Shown here: positions 26,163 through 34,380 of the stretch, piece by piece | Layout of the letters: each line of letters starts with the position of its first letter | Numbering within the stretch: the stretch's first letter is position 1 | Source: Gammaproteobacteria bacterium | Lineage (GTDB): Bacteria > Pseudomonadota > Gammaproteobacteria > Pseudomonadales > Halieaceae | DNA length: 64,000 bases | Direction: 5' to 3' | NCBI GenBank assembly: GCA_030427085.1 | Contig: JAUHXH010000003.1 | Coordinates: 186,001-250,000 of the forward strand | The notes under the pieces: model-generated | Databases searched by the model: none | The model's input: the letters and a program-made list of their open reading frames with translations, nothing else | What the model was told of the DNA's origin: nothing | Program-made: the position numbers and the translations under genes

Positions 26163-26816
26163 ATGAATTGCACTCTGGTGCGTTTGGCGGTGGTCAGCAT
26201 TTGCGGCACTCTGCTCTCACCCGCCACGCTGGCACAATCGGATCGCGGGCAAAACTGGGAAGTATCTGTCGGGATAGGCTTCACCGGCTCGGAAGACATC
26301 GGCGGTGAAAACGGCTCCGGTCTGGATATCGACAGCGACGAAGGCCTGAGCCTGGGCATCCACTACAACCTCAGCCCCAAGCTCGCCGTGGGATTTGATA
26401 GTCTTTACGTCGAACCGCGTTACAAGGCGACCTTTACCAACGAGGATGGTAGCCCCACTACCATCAGTCACCGTCTCAGTATCTACAGTGGCCAGTTCAA
26501 TGGCACCTGGAACTTTATCGACGGGCCATTGACCCCCTTTATCCAGGGTGGCCTCGGATGGACGTATGTTGACTCCAATATTGCAGACGGCCCACCAGTC
26601 ACTGAATGCTGGTGGGACCCCTGGTGGGGATACATTTGCTCAGACTTCTTTGACACCTACAACGAGACGGAATTCTCATGGGGTCTCGGCGCTGGACTAC
26701 GTTATGACCTTGGCCGACAGATGTTCGTCAAAGCAACCTATAACTGGCTGAGCATCGATAGTGAGGTGGATCTGGACGTTGACAGCTTCAAACTGGAAGT
26801 GGGTTGGCGTTTCTAG
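26163..26816 (+). CDS. OmpW-like outer-membrane beta-barrel protein
   Basis: A protein of 217 residues. The signal peptide is about residues 1-25 (ending PATLAQ). The mature part has alternating beta-strand sequence, including WEVSVGIGFTGSEDIGGENG, LSLGIHYNLSPKLAVGFDSL (quoted in part) and LGAGLRYDLG. It ends in VGWRF, with the aromatic C-terminal residue of outer-membrane barrels. One loop (CWWDPWWGYIC) is Trp-rich between two Cys, perhaps a disulfide. AAGGA lies before ATG 26163; the ATG at 26154 overlaps that site and is unlikely. The function is probably a small channel or structural protein. Confidence 0.82.
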   Translation: MNCTLVRLAVVSICGTLLSPATLAQSDRGQNWEVSVGIGFTGSEDIGGENGSGLDIDSDEGLSLGIHYNLSPKLAVGFDSLYVEPRYKATFTNEDGSPTTISHRLSIYSGQFNGTWNFIDGPLTPFIQGGLGWTYVDSNIADGPPVTECWWDPWWGYICSDFFDTYNETEFSWGLGAGLRYDLGRQMFVKATYNWLSIDSEVDLDVDSFKLEVGWRF

Positions 26817-26827
26817 GCCTGTAGTAT

Positions 26828-26853
26828 CACCGGGGCACCAATGCGCCCCGGTG
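26828..26853. terminator. Bidirectional hairpin between convergent genes
   Basis: A 9-bp stem, CACCGGGGC / GCCCCGGTG, with an 8-base loop lies in the 45-bp gap between the convergent barrel gene and permease gene. There is no long T run, but the position and strength suit termination in both directions. Confidence 0.6.
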
Positions 26854-26861
26854 CATAACAC

Positions 26862-27953
26862 TCAGCTAACTGTACCAGCCTCAGCTTCAGGCTCTGGTCG
26901 AATCCAGTCAGTGATGATCTGGTAGCCCAGGCCCAAAATCACCGCACCGATAAAGAGGCCGACAACGCCGAATTGAATCATCCCCCCGATTGCGCCCAAC
27001 AATACGATGAGCACCGGCAGATCAACGCCTCGCCCCAGCAGCATCGGTTTTAGTACGTTGTCACTCAACGCCGCCAAAACAGAGTAAATGGCAAAGATAG
27101 TGGCGGCTACTGGATCAGCATGGGAGTAAGCCCAGGCGATAGCAGGAATCATGATAATAATGGCGGGAATCTGGACGATGGCCACTATCAACACGGCCAG
27201 TGTAACCAGACCGGCCGCAGGCAATCCGATGACGGCAAACCCGATGCCAGCCAACACTGCCTGTATTACCGCCACACCCAGAACCCCATTGGTGACACTA
27301 CGGATTGTGGAGATGGAGAGGTCTGTCAAATGCTGACCCCTGTTTGGTGCAATGCGCCGGTTAAGCGCCAGAGTGAACTCATAGCCCTTGTCAGCGTAGA
27401 GCAGACAAATCGCTGCAATAATGATCGAGGCGGTAAAGTGCACTAGCCCCAGAGCCAGACTCCCGGCGATACTCGCCAGTTTTTGCGCCAGTGTAGAGAC
27501 CTGCTGCTGATAGGCCTCAACCGTCGCGCGAAAGTCGGTGGCCAACCCGGACCAGGCTGCATACACTTGTTCACCGATCAGGGGCCAATTGGCAACATCG
27601 TCGTCTGGCGGTGACACATGGAAGGTACCGGCGCGCATTTGCTGGCCCCACTGTGTGAGTGAACTAACACTGGACTCCGTGACCAACCAGCCAGGCACCA
27701 ACAATATCGCCAGGCCGACAACACCAATGACGAAGGCCGAAGTTTTCGCACGCCCCCCCAGCTTTGCCGTCAACCCTGTGTGCAGGGGGTAGACGGCAAC
27801 CGATAGAACGACGCCCCAGAGCACGATACCGAAGAAGGGTGTCAACACCTTCATGCAATACCCTACCAGGATAACGACCGCAGCGATTTCGATGAAGGAA
27901 TTCATCACGTTGCGCCGAAAGCTTATTTCATCCGACTGTACTGGCTCGCTCAT
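26862..27953 (-). CDS. AI-2E family (PerM/TqsA, UPF0118) membrane protein
   Basis: A protein of 363 residues with about eight hydrophobic segments in the family's arrangement: a pair at the N-terminus (VILVGYCMKVLTPFFGIVLW), a soluble stretch of about 110 residues, then SLALGLVHFTASIIIAAICL (quoted in part) and the C-terminal cluster including LVTLAVLIVAIVQIPAIIIM. Members act as permeases or exporters, some with autoinducer-2, some with ion specificity. ATG 27953 (MSEPVQSDE) is chosen because the 45 codons before it run into the upstream gene. It follows a channel-like gene by 14 bp, probably as one operon. Confidence 0.85.
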   Translation of the reverse strand: MSEPVQSDEISFRRNVMNSFIEIAAVVILVGYCMKVLTPFFGIVLWGVVLSVAVYPLHTGLTAKLGGRAKTSAFVIGVVGLAILLVPGWLVTESSVSSLTQWGQQMRAGTFHVSPPDDDVANWPLIGEQVYAAWSGLATDFRATVEAYQQQVSTLAQKLASIAGSLALGLVHFTASIIIAAICLLYADKGYEFTLALNRRIAPNRGQHLTDLSISTIRSVTNGVLGVAVIQAVLAGIGFAVIGLPAAGLVTLAVLIVAIVQIPAIIIMIPAIAWAYSHADPVAATIFAIYSVLAALSDNVLKPMLLGRGVDLPVLIVLLGAIGGMIQFGVVGLFIGAVILGLGYQIITDWIRPEPEAEAGTVS

Positions 27954-27967
27954 GATCAGTGATCTCG

Positions 27968-28402
27968 CTACTTGGAATGTGTATGGATAACGGCCCAACT
28001 TCGCTGCAGTACGGCAAACAGGAAGGCGGTGGTCCACCCGAGCAGTACAATGCCATCGATAGCCTGCAGGCCGCTGAGCAGACGCCATTGTGAACTCAAG
28101 GTTATGTCACCGTAGCCCAGTGATGTGAAAGTCACCACCGAAAAATAGGTGGCGGTTTCCCAGTCGGGTAACTCCGCCGGGGCGACGAGCCGGTAGACCA
28201 ATGCCCAGAGCATGACTTCGAGCAGGTGCAGCAAAATCATCAGCACCGCCGTGCAGGCTAGTAAGACGAAGCGGCGATTGGGCAACAGCAGGCCATTCGC
28301 GTCCACCTGATGACGCACCAGAAAACGCAGCCACAGAGTTGTCCCGGAACCGTGAATCAGGATGGTTATTACGATAGTGACGAGGCCGACGAAAATAATC
28401 AT
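27968..28402 (-). CDS. Two-TM potassium-channel-like protein
   Basis: A protein of 144 residues with an N-terminal hydrophobic segment (FVGLVTIVITILIHG), a second (LLACTAVLMILLHLLEVMLW), and the pore segment VVTFTSLGYGDITL, which contains the selectivity-filter-like T-S-L-G-Y-G-D, followed by a last helix (DGIVLLGWTTAFLFAVL). This is the Ion_trans_2 layout. There is no cytoplasmic RCK/TrkA domain, so gating is unknown. It is encoded 14 bp upstream of the AI-2E-type permease on the same strand. Confidence 0.86.
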   Translation of the reverse strand: MIIFVGLVTIVITILIHGSGTTLWLRFLVRHQVDANGLLLPNRRFVLLACTAVLMILLHLLEVMLWALVYRLVAPAELPDWETATYFSVVTFTSLGYGDITLSSQWRLLSGLQAIDGIVLLGWTTAFLFAVLQRSWAVIHTHSK

Positions 28403-28534
28403 GGCTTCGAATTCCCCAAGTGGCGTTGACTCAGCGGCGCCTCAATCAATCACTCCAGCGCATTGCGCGGCCACCGGCGCATCAACGAACGCGTGTAGGC
28501 ACTCATACTAACCAACACCCGTGTAAACACAAGC

Positions 28535-28984
28535 TCACGGCTGCATCAGTTCCACGAGTAATCCGTCGGTGGTAGCTGGATCCAGATATACCATTCGTCG
28601 TTGCCCAATGGCCACGGGGCCGCCTGGTGTCACATAGCCCGGCACAACACCCCGCTGTGCCAGCAGCGCCAAACACACGTCAAGATCGTCGACACGCCAA
28701 GCAATGTGGTTGATACCCCCGCCACCACTGGGCTGGGCATTGAGCAAAGACACAAAAGGCTCTTTACATGGCTGGATGAATTCAAACTGGAGGTTTGCGA
28801 CCGAAAGGAATGCAAAACGGGTGGCGGCGGGTTCGTTCGGGGCGGGTTGCCAGCGCACAGTGTCCGAATCAATACCGTACAAACGGCAGGTATTGGCGAC
28901 TGCCGCCTCAATATCCGTCACCACAAAACCCACGTGTTCTACGGCGAGAATGTGTTTCCCCAGAGTCTCCGTAATCTGCGACAC
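28535..28984 (-). CDS. VOC-family protein, methylmalonyl-CoA epimerase-like
   Basis: A protein of 149 residues with two glyoxalase-type beta-alpha-beta-beta-beta units. The first metal His is in VEHVGFVVTDIEAAV, the second in GGGINHIAWRVDDLD, and the final Glu in GLLVELMQP. This is the metal-site pattern of methylmalonyl-CoA epimerases, although dioxygenases and glyoxalases share the fold. I chose GTG 28984 because GGGAG stands nine bases before it; a TTG at 29014 is possible. It stands alone on this strand with a divergent gene upstream. Confidence 0.78.
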   Translation of the reverse strand: MSQITETLGKHILAVEHVGFVVTDIEAAVANTCRLYGIDSDTVRWQPAPNEPAATRFAFLSVANLQFEFIQPCKEPFVSLLNAQPSGGGGINHIAWRVDDLDVCLALLAQRGVVPGYVTPGGPVAIGQRRMVYLDPATTDGLLVELMQP

Positions 28985-29066
28985 AACGATGATCTCCCGG
29001 GGTATTGTCCACAATTACCCCTAATGTTATGGTTTTATATCTTTTACCACAACTAGGGCGCTCTTC

Positions 29067-29927
29067 GTGAAAATAATGATCCTGGGGATGGGGCATGTGG
29101 GCAAGGCGCTGTCACAGCAGCTGCGCGCCGCCGGCCACACAATCGTCGGAACGACAACCACACCGGAAAAGGTAGCGGATCTGCAGGCCTGCGCTGACGA
29201 GGTCGCCGTACTTCGCGGCGCGGAACGCGACAAGGTCGTGGCCGCAGCAGAAGGTTGTGACGCCATCGTCGTCACTGTTGCGCCCAACGTTAAAAACACC
29301 CGCACAATCGAAGAGCGACACCAACACTATGCAGACGTGCTGGTAGAGAGCTGCCGCAGCGCCACCAGCGCCTGCCCGCGAGTGGTGTTCCTGTCGTCGT
29401 TCTCCGTCTACGGGGACGGCGGATCGGGCGCAGAGCCAGTCACGGAGAACACCCCTACCGCCAACCACGAAGAACCCTCTTCCAGGTACTATCAGGAGGC
29501 GGAGCAACTGGTGCTGGCTCTGTCCGGCGGCTGCGTCTTGCGCTTCCCCGACATGTACGGCGCACCGGGAGACCTCAGCTTCGAAGAGCGCGTTGCGATG
29601 TGCCACGAGTACTTTGGCGGCAAAGCCATATTCAGTGCCGACGCACCACTGTATGCCATTCATTTTGAAGATGTGGTGGCGGCAGTAGCCCATGCCCTGA
29701 CACACGATCTCACCGGCGTTTACAACGTTTGCGACAACGACCACTTGCCGCCAACCAACAAGCAAGTTTTTGACGCCATTTGTGACGAGCAGGGCCTGGC
29801 ACCGCTGGAATTTCTGGACCAGATCAAGGCGCCGCTCAAACGGATTTCCGCCGAACGACTCTACGACACCGGCTATCGCGTCCAGCACGGTGATCCCAAC
29901 GCGCATCGGGTGTCGGCACACACATGA
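29067..29927 (+). CDS. Atypical extended SDR / NAD-dependent epimerase-like protein
   Basis: A protein of 286 residues with an N-terminal Rossmann fold (ILGMGHVGKALSQQL) and a conserved SSFSVYGDGG turn. At the usual catalytic Tyr-x-x-x-Lys position it has RYYQEAEQL, so the Lys is missing. It resembles YeeZ-like atypical SDR proteins. The start is GTG 29067. The ATGA overlap (29924-29927) couples it to the next SDR gene, so it opens a four-gene operon. The substrate is unknown. Confidence 0.82.
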   Translation: MKIMILGMGHVGKALSQQLRAAGHTIVGTTTTPEKVADLQACADEVAVLRGAERDKVVAAAEGCDAIVVTVAPNVKNTRTIEERHQHYADVLVESCRSATSACPRVVFLSSFSVYGDGGSGAEPVTENTPTANHEEPSSRYYQEAEQLVLALSGGCVLRFPDMYGAPGDLSFEERVAMCHEYFGGKAIFSADAPLYAIHFEDVVAAVAHALTHDLTGVYNVCDNDHLPPTNKQVFDAICDEQGLAPLEFLDQIKAPLKRISAERLYDTGYRVQHGDPNAHRVSAHT

Positions 29928-30718
29928 CGAGCGTTGTCATCACCGGCAGCACACAGGGAATCGGCCGCGGCCTTGCGGCAGAGTTTTGTCGCCGGGGCTT
30001 TCCCGTGGTAGTCAGCGGGCGTGACGCAGCGCGTGTAGAGGAAACCACCAAGGCACTGCAAAGTGAGGGCAATGTAGAAGGCGTGCCCTGCGATATTGCC
30101 GATCGGCAACAGGTTCAGCACCTGTGGGACCACGCTGCCGAGCGTTTTGGTGGCGTGAGCATCTGGATCAACAATGCTGGCCTGGCGCGTACCACCTGGC
30201 CCATTCTGGACGTACCCCAGGACGCAGTGGAAACCATGCTGCGCACCAACATGCTGGGCACGATCAATGGCTGCCGCGTGGCGGCGACCGGCATGCTGGC
30301 GCAGGGTGAGGGCAAGCTATTCAATATGCTCGGTGGCGGTAGCGACGGCGAGTACTTTCCAGGCATGGGACTCTACGGCACGACCAAACGCGGCCTCAAC
30401 TACTTTACCGATGCATTGGTAAAAGAACTGAAGGACTCTCCCCTCGTTATCGGCAAAATCCGTCCCGGCATGATCGTTACCGAAGCTGTGGTCCGCGAAG
30501 CACAAGAAGACCCGGAGGGTTTTGCCGCCTCCCGCGCCACCATGAACAAGCTGGTCGATCAGGTGGAGACCGTAAGCCCCTTCCTGGTGGACAAAATTCT
30601 TTCAACCACGCGATCAGGGGCCAAAATTCGCTGGATAACACCTGCGAAAATCACCGGCCGGATGATCAAGGGGCTGTTTGTACAGCGCCCTGATCAATTT
30701 GCCCGCTTTGGCCTTTGA
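29924..30718 (+). CDS. Short-chain dehydrogenase/reductase (classical SDR)
   Basis: An NAD(P)-dependent oxidoreductase of 264 residues. It has the cofactor motif TGSTQGIGRGLA, the structural NNAG motif (WINNAGLART), the catalytic Tyr-x-x-x-Lys in LYGTTKRGLNYF, and a Ser about eleven residues before the Tyr (GGGSDGEY). The start overlaps the stop of the preceding gene, and the RCC-reductase-like gene begins 27 bp after its stop. The substrate cannot be read from the sequence. Confidence 0.92.
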   Translation: MTSVVITGSTQGIGRGLAAEFCRRGFPVVVSGRDAARVEETTKALQSEGNVEGVPCDIADRQQVQHLWDHAAERFGGVSIWINNAGLARTTWPILDVPQDAVETMLRTNMLGTINGCRVAATGMLAQGEGKLFNMLGGGSDGEYFPGMGLYGTTKRGLNYFTDALVKELKDSPLVIGKIRPGMIVTEAVVREAQEDPEGFAASRATMNKLVDQVETVSPFLVDKILSTTRSGAKIRWITPAKITGRMIKGLFVQRPDQFARFGL

Positions 30719-30745
30719 CCCACCCCTACAGCGAAGCCGTCAGCT

Positions 30746-31552
30746 ATGAGCAGTGATACCAAAACGATTGACCAGTTCCTGTCCGAAAACCCCAATGTGG
30801 ATGTCAGCCAGGCCTGGGAGCAATGCTGGACTGTGCTGGCCGACGTCAAGGCACGTATCGCCGCTCGCTTTCCGGATCTTGCGCTGGAAGCCAACACCGC
30901 TGACCGCGCCTACTACACGTCACCCAATGGGGAATTCGAGGGCTCGATGCAGGCCTGGTCCGGCCCCGGTTGCGACTGGCTGGTGAATTCCTGGCTCGGC
31001 AATCGCAAGGCGAGCATCCTCGATATGAACGCCACGGCCTTTCTGGATCAGGCCACCGATGTACCGCATTTCGTACTGGTGTTTGGCACCATTCCCAAAC
31101 TGTTCTTTTACTTCGACTTTGTCCCGCGCCGTAACCTGATGGTGGATACCGACTACCTCGACCGTTACTACGAGGCGATCAATGCCGACTACCTGGACCT
31201 GCGCGGTGACCCTGCCTTCCAGTGGTCGGTGAGCCACGGCAGTTACATGCGAGCCCTGACCAACCCCTCCACCCAGAGCCTCACCGCCGATCTGACCCCG
31301 GCGAATATCGACCGGGTATCCAGCTATGCCTATAAAATGCTGGACCACTGGCTGGCCTGGCTCGACAACGCGGCCCCCATTGCAGCAGCAGATTGTTCAG
31401 CCCTGCGTGACTACGACTACCGGGTGCGGGAACTGTGCTACGCGCGCGACCCGATGAACAAACTGGCCGCCGCCGTGTTCGGTGAAGACCAGGTGGCCAA
31501 CATGCTGGCCATCCGCATGGGTGAGGAGCAAATGGCGCGGGGCCGCGCGTGA
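30746..31552 (+). CDS. Protein resembling red chlorophyll catabolite reductase (bilin-reductase-like)
   Basis: A protein of 268 residues, soluble and without a signal peptide. The segment PHFVLVFG (107-114) followed by FYFDFVPRRNLMVDTDYLDR (121-140) and YYE matches my memory of the RCC-reductase core, where a D-x-x-P-R-x-x-L stretch precedes a Tyr-rich helix. RCC reductases belong to the ferredoxin-dependent bilin reductase superfamily. The assignment rests on this recalled motif plus length. The start ATG 30746 has only a weak ribosome binding site. The end overlaps the MFS gene by 4 bp (GTGA). With two SDRs and a permease it may process a tetrapyrrole or other pigment (inference). Confidence 0.55.
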   Translation: MSSDTKTIDQFLSENPNVDVSQAWEQCWTVLADVKARIAARFPDLALEANTADRAYYTSPNGEFEGSMQAWSGPGCDWLVNSWLGNRKASILDMNATAFLDQATDVPHFVLVFGTIPKLFFYFDFVPRRNLMVDTDYLDRYYEAINADYLDLRGDPAFQWSVSHGSYMRALTNPSTQSLTADLTPANIDRVSSYAYKMLDHWLAWLDNAAPIAAADCSALRDYDYRVRELCYARDPMNKLAAAVFGEDQVANMLAIRMGEEQMARGRA

Positions 31553-32862
31553 ATCGCTTCCTGGGCATCGATCTCAGCGAGGGCGTAAAGCGCTCGCACC
31601 TGCTGGCGTATTTCGTTGCCGCCTTTGTCTCCTCCAGTTACGCCGGTGCGCTGGCCATGCTGCAGCCCGGCCTGTTGCAGGTAATGGCGATTGACCATGC
31701 CGAGCAGGCCACACTGACGGGCTACCTCAGTGCCTTGCAGGAAGTGGTATTGATTGCCACCCTGGCGTTAATGGGCGCCTTTGCCGATCGCTACGGTCGC
31801 AAACCCATCTACGCCTTTGGCCTGCTCACCACCGCCGTCGGCTTCGCCCTCTACCCCTTTGCCCAGAGCATCGGCGAGCTGGTGATGTATCGCCTGGTCA
31901 TCGCCGTCGGTACGGCGGCGATGATCGGCATGATGGTGACGGTAATTGCCGACTATTCGCAAAACAGCACGCGCGGCAAGGCCAATGGTTTACAGGGCCT
32001 GATTGCCACTCTGGGAGCCTTTATTCCCCCGATGCTGGGTGCCCTGCCCCGCCTTTTCGTCAGCCAGGGCCATGACGAACTCGCCGCGCAACAACTCACC
32101 TTTGCAGTAGCAGCCAGTCTCGGGGTGTTCGCTGCCGTGGTCGTGCTGTTTGGCCTGGCGCCGCGCGCTACCGCCGCGACCGCTGCTGCGGGCGAGTCAT
32201 TGACCAACATATTGCGCCAGGGCGTGCGCGCGTCTCGCGATCCCGGGATTGCCCTGTCCTACGGCGCTGCCTTCATCTCCCGTGGCGACCTCGCCGTTAC
32301 CGGCGCTTTCATGAGTTTGTGGCTGGTACAGTTCGGTACTGCGACGTTGGGTATGGAGCCGTCGCAGGCCATGTTCGAGCTCGCGGTTCCCCGGGTGTTC
32401 TGCGTGGTGGGCGGCGCCCTGATCGGGGCCATCGGAATGGGTTTGCTGAGCGACCGGATTCGCCGGGTTACGGCGGTCAGCCTCGCCTCCGGGCTCGCGG
32501 CCGCCGTGTATCTCGCGGTATTTTTTATCACCGATCCCACTGCCCCCTGGGTTTTCGTTTTGCTGGGCGTGATGGGCGTGGCTGAAATCAGCGCCTTTGT
32601 CTCCAGCCAGGCGCTCGTGGGGGAACGCGCGGCGGCACAGTGGCGCGGCGCCATCATCGGCCTGTTCGGGGTGTGCGGCGCCATCGGCATTCTGGTGGGC
32701 ACCGCTGGCGGCGGCTGGCTGTTTGCGACCTACGGCCCTTCCACGCCCTTTGTGCTGTTCGGCGGGCTCAATTTCTGCGTGTTCCTGTGGTCACTGTGGC
32801 TGCGCCAGAAAGAGCGCGCCACCTCGGGTCACATTCATCAATCTTTCAGAATGACCCCCTAA
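31549..32862 (+). CDS. MFS transporter, last gene of the SDR/RCC-reductase-like operon
   Basis: An inner-membrane permease of 437 residues with twelve predicted helices. The MFS motif in the first cytoplasmic loop is clear (GAFADRYGRKPIYAFG), and its counterpart in the second half is GLLSDRIRRVTAVSL. The GTG start at 31549 overlaps the stop of the RCC-reductase-like gene, so expression is coupled. It may import the substrate or export the product of the three upstream enzymes. No regulatory gene is attached to the operon. Confidence 0.9.
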   Translation: MNRFLGIDLSEGVKRSHLLAYFVAAFVSSSYAGALAMLQPGLLQVMAIDHAEQATLTGYLSALQEVVLIATLALMGAFADRYGRKPIYAFGLLTTAVGFALYPFAQSIGELVMYRLVIAVGTAAMIGMMVTVIADYSQNSTRGKANGLQGLIATLGAFIPPMLGALPRLFVSQGHDELAAQQLTFAVAASLGVFAAVVVLFGLAPRATAATAAAGESLTNILRQGVRASRDPGIALSYGAAFISRGDLAVTGAFMSLWLVQFGTATLGMEPSQAMFELAVPRVFCVVGGALIGAIGMGLLSDRIRRVTAVSLASGLAAAVYLAVFFITDPTAPWVFVLLGVMGVAEISAFVSSQALVGERAAAQWRGAIIGLFGVCGAIGILVGTAGGGWLFATYGPSTPFVLFGGLNFCVFLWSLWLRQKERATSGHIHQSFRMTP

Positions 32863-32873
32863 GCTATGCCCTC

Positions 32874-32923
32874 AGCGCGGTGATATAAAACTCTCTGATC
32901 TATTATTCATTCACCACCGCGCT
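32874..32923. repeat. 9-bp inverted repeat framing an AT-rich segment
   Basis: AGCGCGGTG at 32874-32882 and its exact complement CACCGCGCT at 32915-32923 enclose 32 AT-rich bases containing TATAAAA and TATTAT. It lies in the gap between the MFS gene and the GDPD lipoprotein gene. It could be a terminator stem, an operator, or a promoter region for the next gene. Confidence 0.45.
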
Positions 32924-32939
32924 ACGGGGCCCAGACACC

Positions 32940-34322
32940 ATGATGCGCATTAAGCACAAGCTACTGTTACCGCTAGTAATTTCCGCCACCGCCTGCAGCG
33001 ACTCTTCTGACGACCCATTGCCGCCGCCTCCGGGGCCTGCCTCACTGGTGACGGTGGTGGCGCAAGCCGCGCCGGAATCCGCGGCCGGCGCCATGGGCAC
33101 GGTCGAGTTCCCGGTTTACATGGATCAACCGCAACCAGATGCGGTGTCTCTGCGCTACGAGACGATTGACGGCAGCGCCACAGCCGACGAGGACTACCTG
33201 CCCGTGTCGGGCGAGCTTACCCTGGCACCGGGGGAGACCAGAGGGGTGATCACTGTCGAAACCCTCGGCGATGCTGACGAGGAGGCGGCAGAAACATTCC
33301 ACCTGGAAGTTCAAATAAGCGGCAACGCTGAACTACACGCCACTACCGTGACGGGCACGCTCGCCAATGACGACACCGAGTGTGATGCGCCCTTCGACAA
33401 AACGAACAATCCCTGGCGTGTCGAAGCCGGCGCTGACCCGCTGAACTATGCTCACCGCGGCGGTGTGATCGACTTCCCCGAAAACACACTCTACGCCTAC
33501 TACGAAGTGGCGGCAGCCGGCGCGGACGTGCTGGAGATGGATGTTTACCAAACCGCTGACAACGAGCTGGTGATTCTGCATGACCTCGACGTGGACCGCA
33601 CCACCGACGGCACCGGCCTGGTGGTGGATCTCACACTGGCGGAACTGCGCGAACTGGATGCCGCCTACTGGTTTGTACCCGGCGAGGGCACGCCCCACGA
33701 CGCGGCGGATTCAGCCTATACCTTCCGCGGCATCGCTACCGGTGACCAGACACCACCCGCCGGGTACCGCCCGGAGGATTTCCGCATTCCCACGCTGGAA
33801 GAAGCCCTTCGTGCCTTCCCGGACAAGTTAATCAACATCGAGCTGAAACCTGATCTGGACGGCGCAGGCAATTACGAACAGCAAATCGCCGACCTGCTGC
33901 AACGCTATGGACGTAGCACCGACGTGATTGCCGCCTCCTTTGTTGACGAGGCAGCCAATAACTTCAAAGCCGTAGCGCCCTGTGTTTACACCTCCGTGCC
34001 ACTGGATCAGGGCACCGCGCTGGTACTGGGCAGTCAGGGCGACGGTATTATTCCACCCGTACCGGAACATGTTGCCTTCCAGGTACCGCCAGATACCAGC
34101 CAGATCCAGCAGGTACCGGAAGGTTTCTTCCTTCGCGTGGTTACTGAAGACTTCATCGCCGATGCCCACGCCGCCAACCTGGCCGTGCAGGTGTGGACCG
34201 TGAACACCTGCGAGGAAATGCTGGAGATGATGGATCTCGGTGTTGACGCCATCATGACCGACCGGCCCTTACTGCTGGAAGAACTGCTCAACACGCCCGC
34301 CGAGGAACGCTCCTGCGAGTGA
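32940..34322 (+). CDS. Lipoprotein glycerophosphodiester phosphodiesterase with N-terminal Calx-beta domain
   Basis: Hydrolysis of glycerophosphodiesters to glycerol-3-phosphate and an alcohol, outside the cytoplasm. It has 460 residues. The signal sequence ends ISATAC, so Cys19 could be lipidated, although the -3 position is Ala rather than Leu. Residues 21-34 are a Pro/Asp linker. A Calx-beta domain spans about 37-145 (SLRYETIDGSATADEDYLPV, quoted to 20 residues). The GDPD barrel starts near 168 with AHRGG (171-175) and ENTL (181-184), then LEMDVYQT (Glu199, Asp201) and LHD (His215), giving the usual metal and catalytic residues. A late VNTCEEMLEMMDLGVDAIMT completes the fold. It has no close operon partner. 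Confidence 0.92.
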   Translation: MMRIKHKLLLPLVISATACSDSSDDPLPPPPGPASLVTVVAQAAPESAAGAMGTVEFPVYMDQPQPDAVSLRYETIDGSATADEDYLPVSGELTLAPGETRGVITVETLGDADEEAAETFHLEVQISGNAELHATTVTGTLANDDTECDAPFDKTNNPWRVEAGADPLNYAHRGGVIDFPENTLYAYYEVAAAGADVLEMDVYQTADNELVILHDLDVDRTTDGTGLVVDLTLAELRELDAAYWFVPGEGTPHDAADSAYTFRGIATGDQTPPAGYRPEDFRIPTLEEALRAFPDKLINIELKPDLDGAGNYEQQIADLLQRYGRSTDVIAASFVDEAANNFKAVAPCVYTSVPLDQGTALVLGSQGDGIIPPVPEHVAFQVPPDTSQIQQVPEGFFLRVVTEDFIADAHAANLAVQVWTVNTCEEMLEMMDLGVDAIMTDRPLLLEELLNTPAEERSCE

Positions 34323-34380
34323 CTCCGCGCCGGAAGGCGCCCGAAGTGCTATCTTGGCATAAAGCACTTCGGATGCCGCC

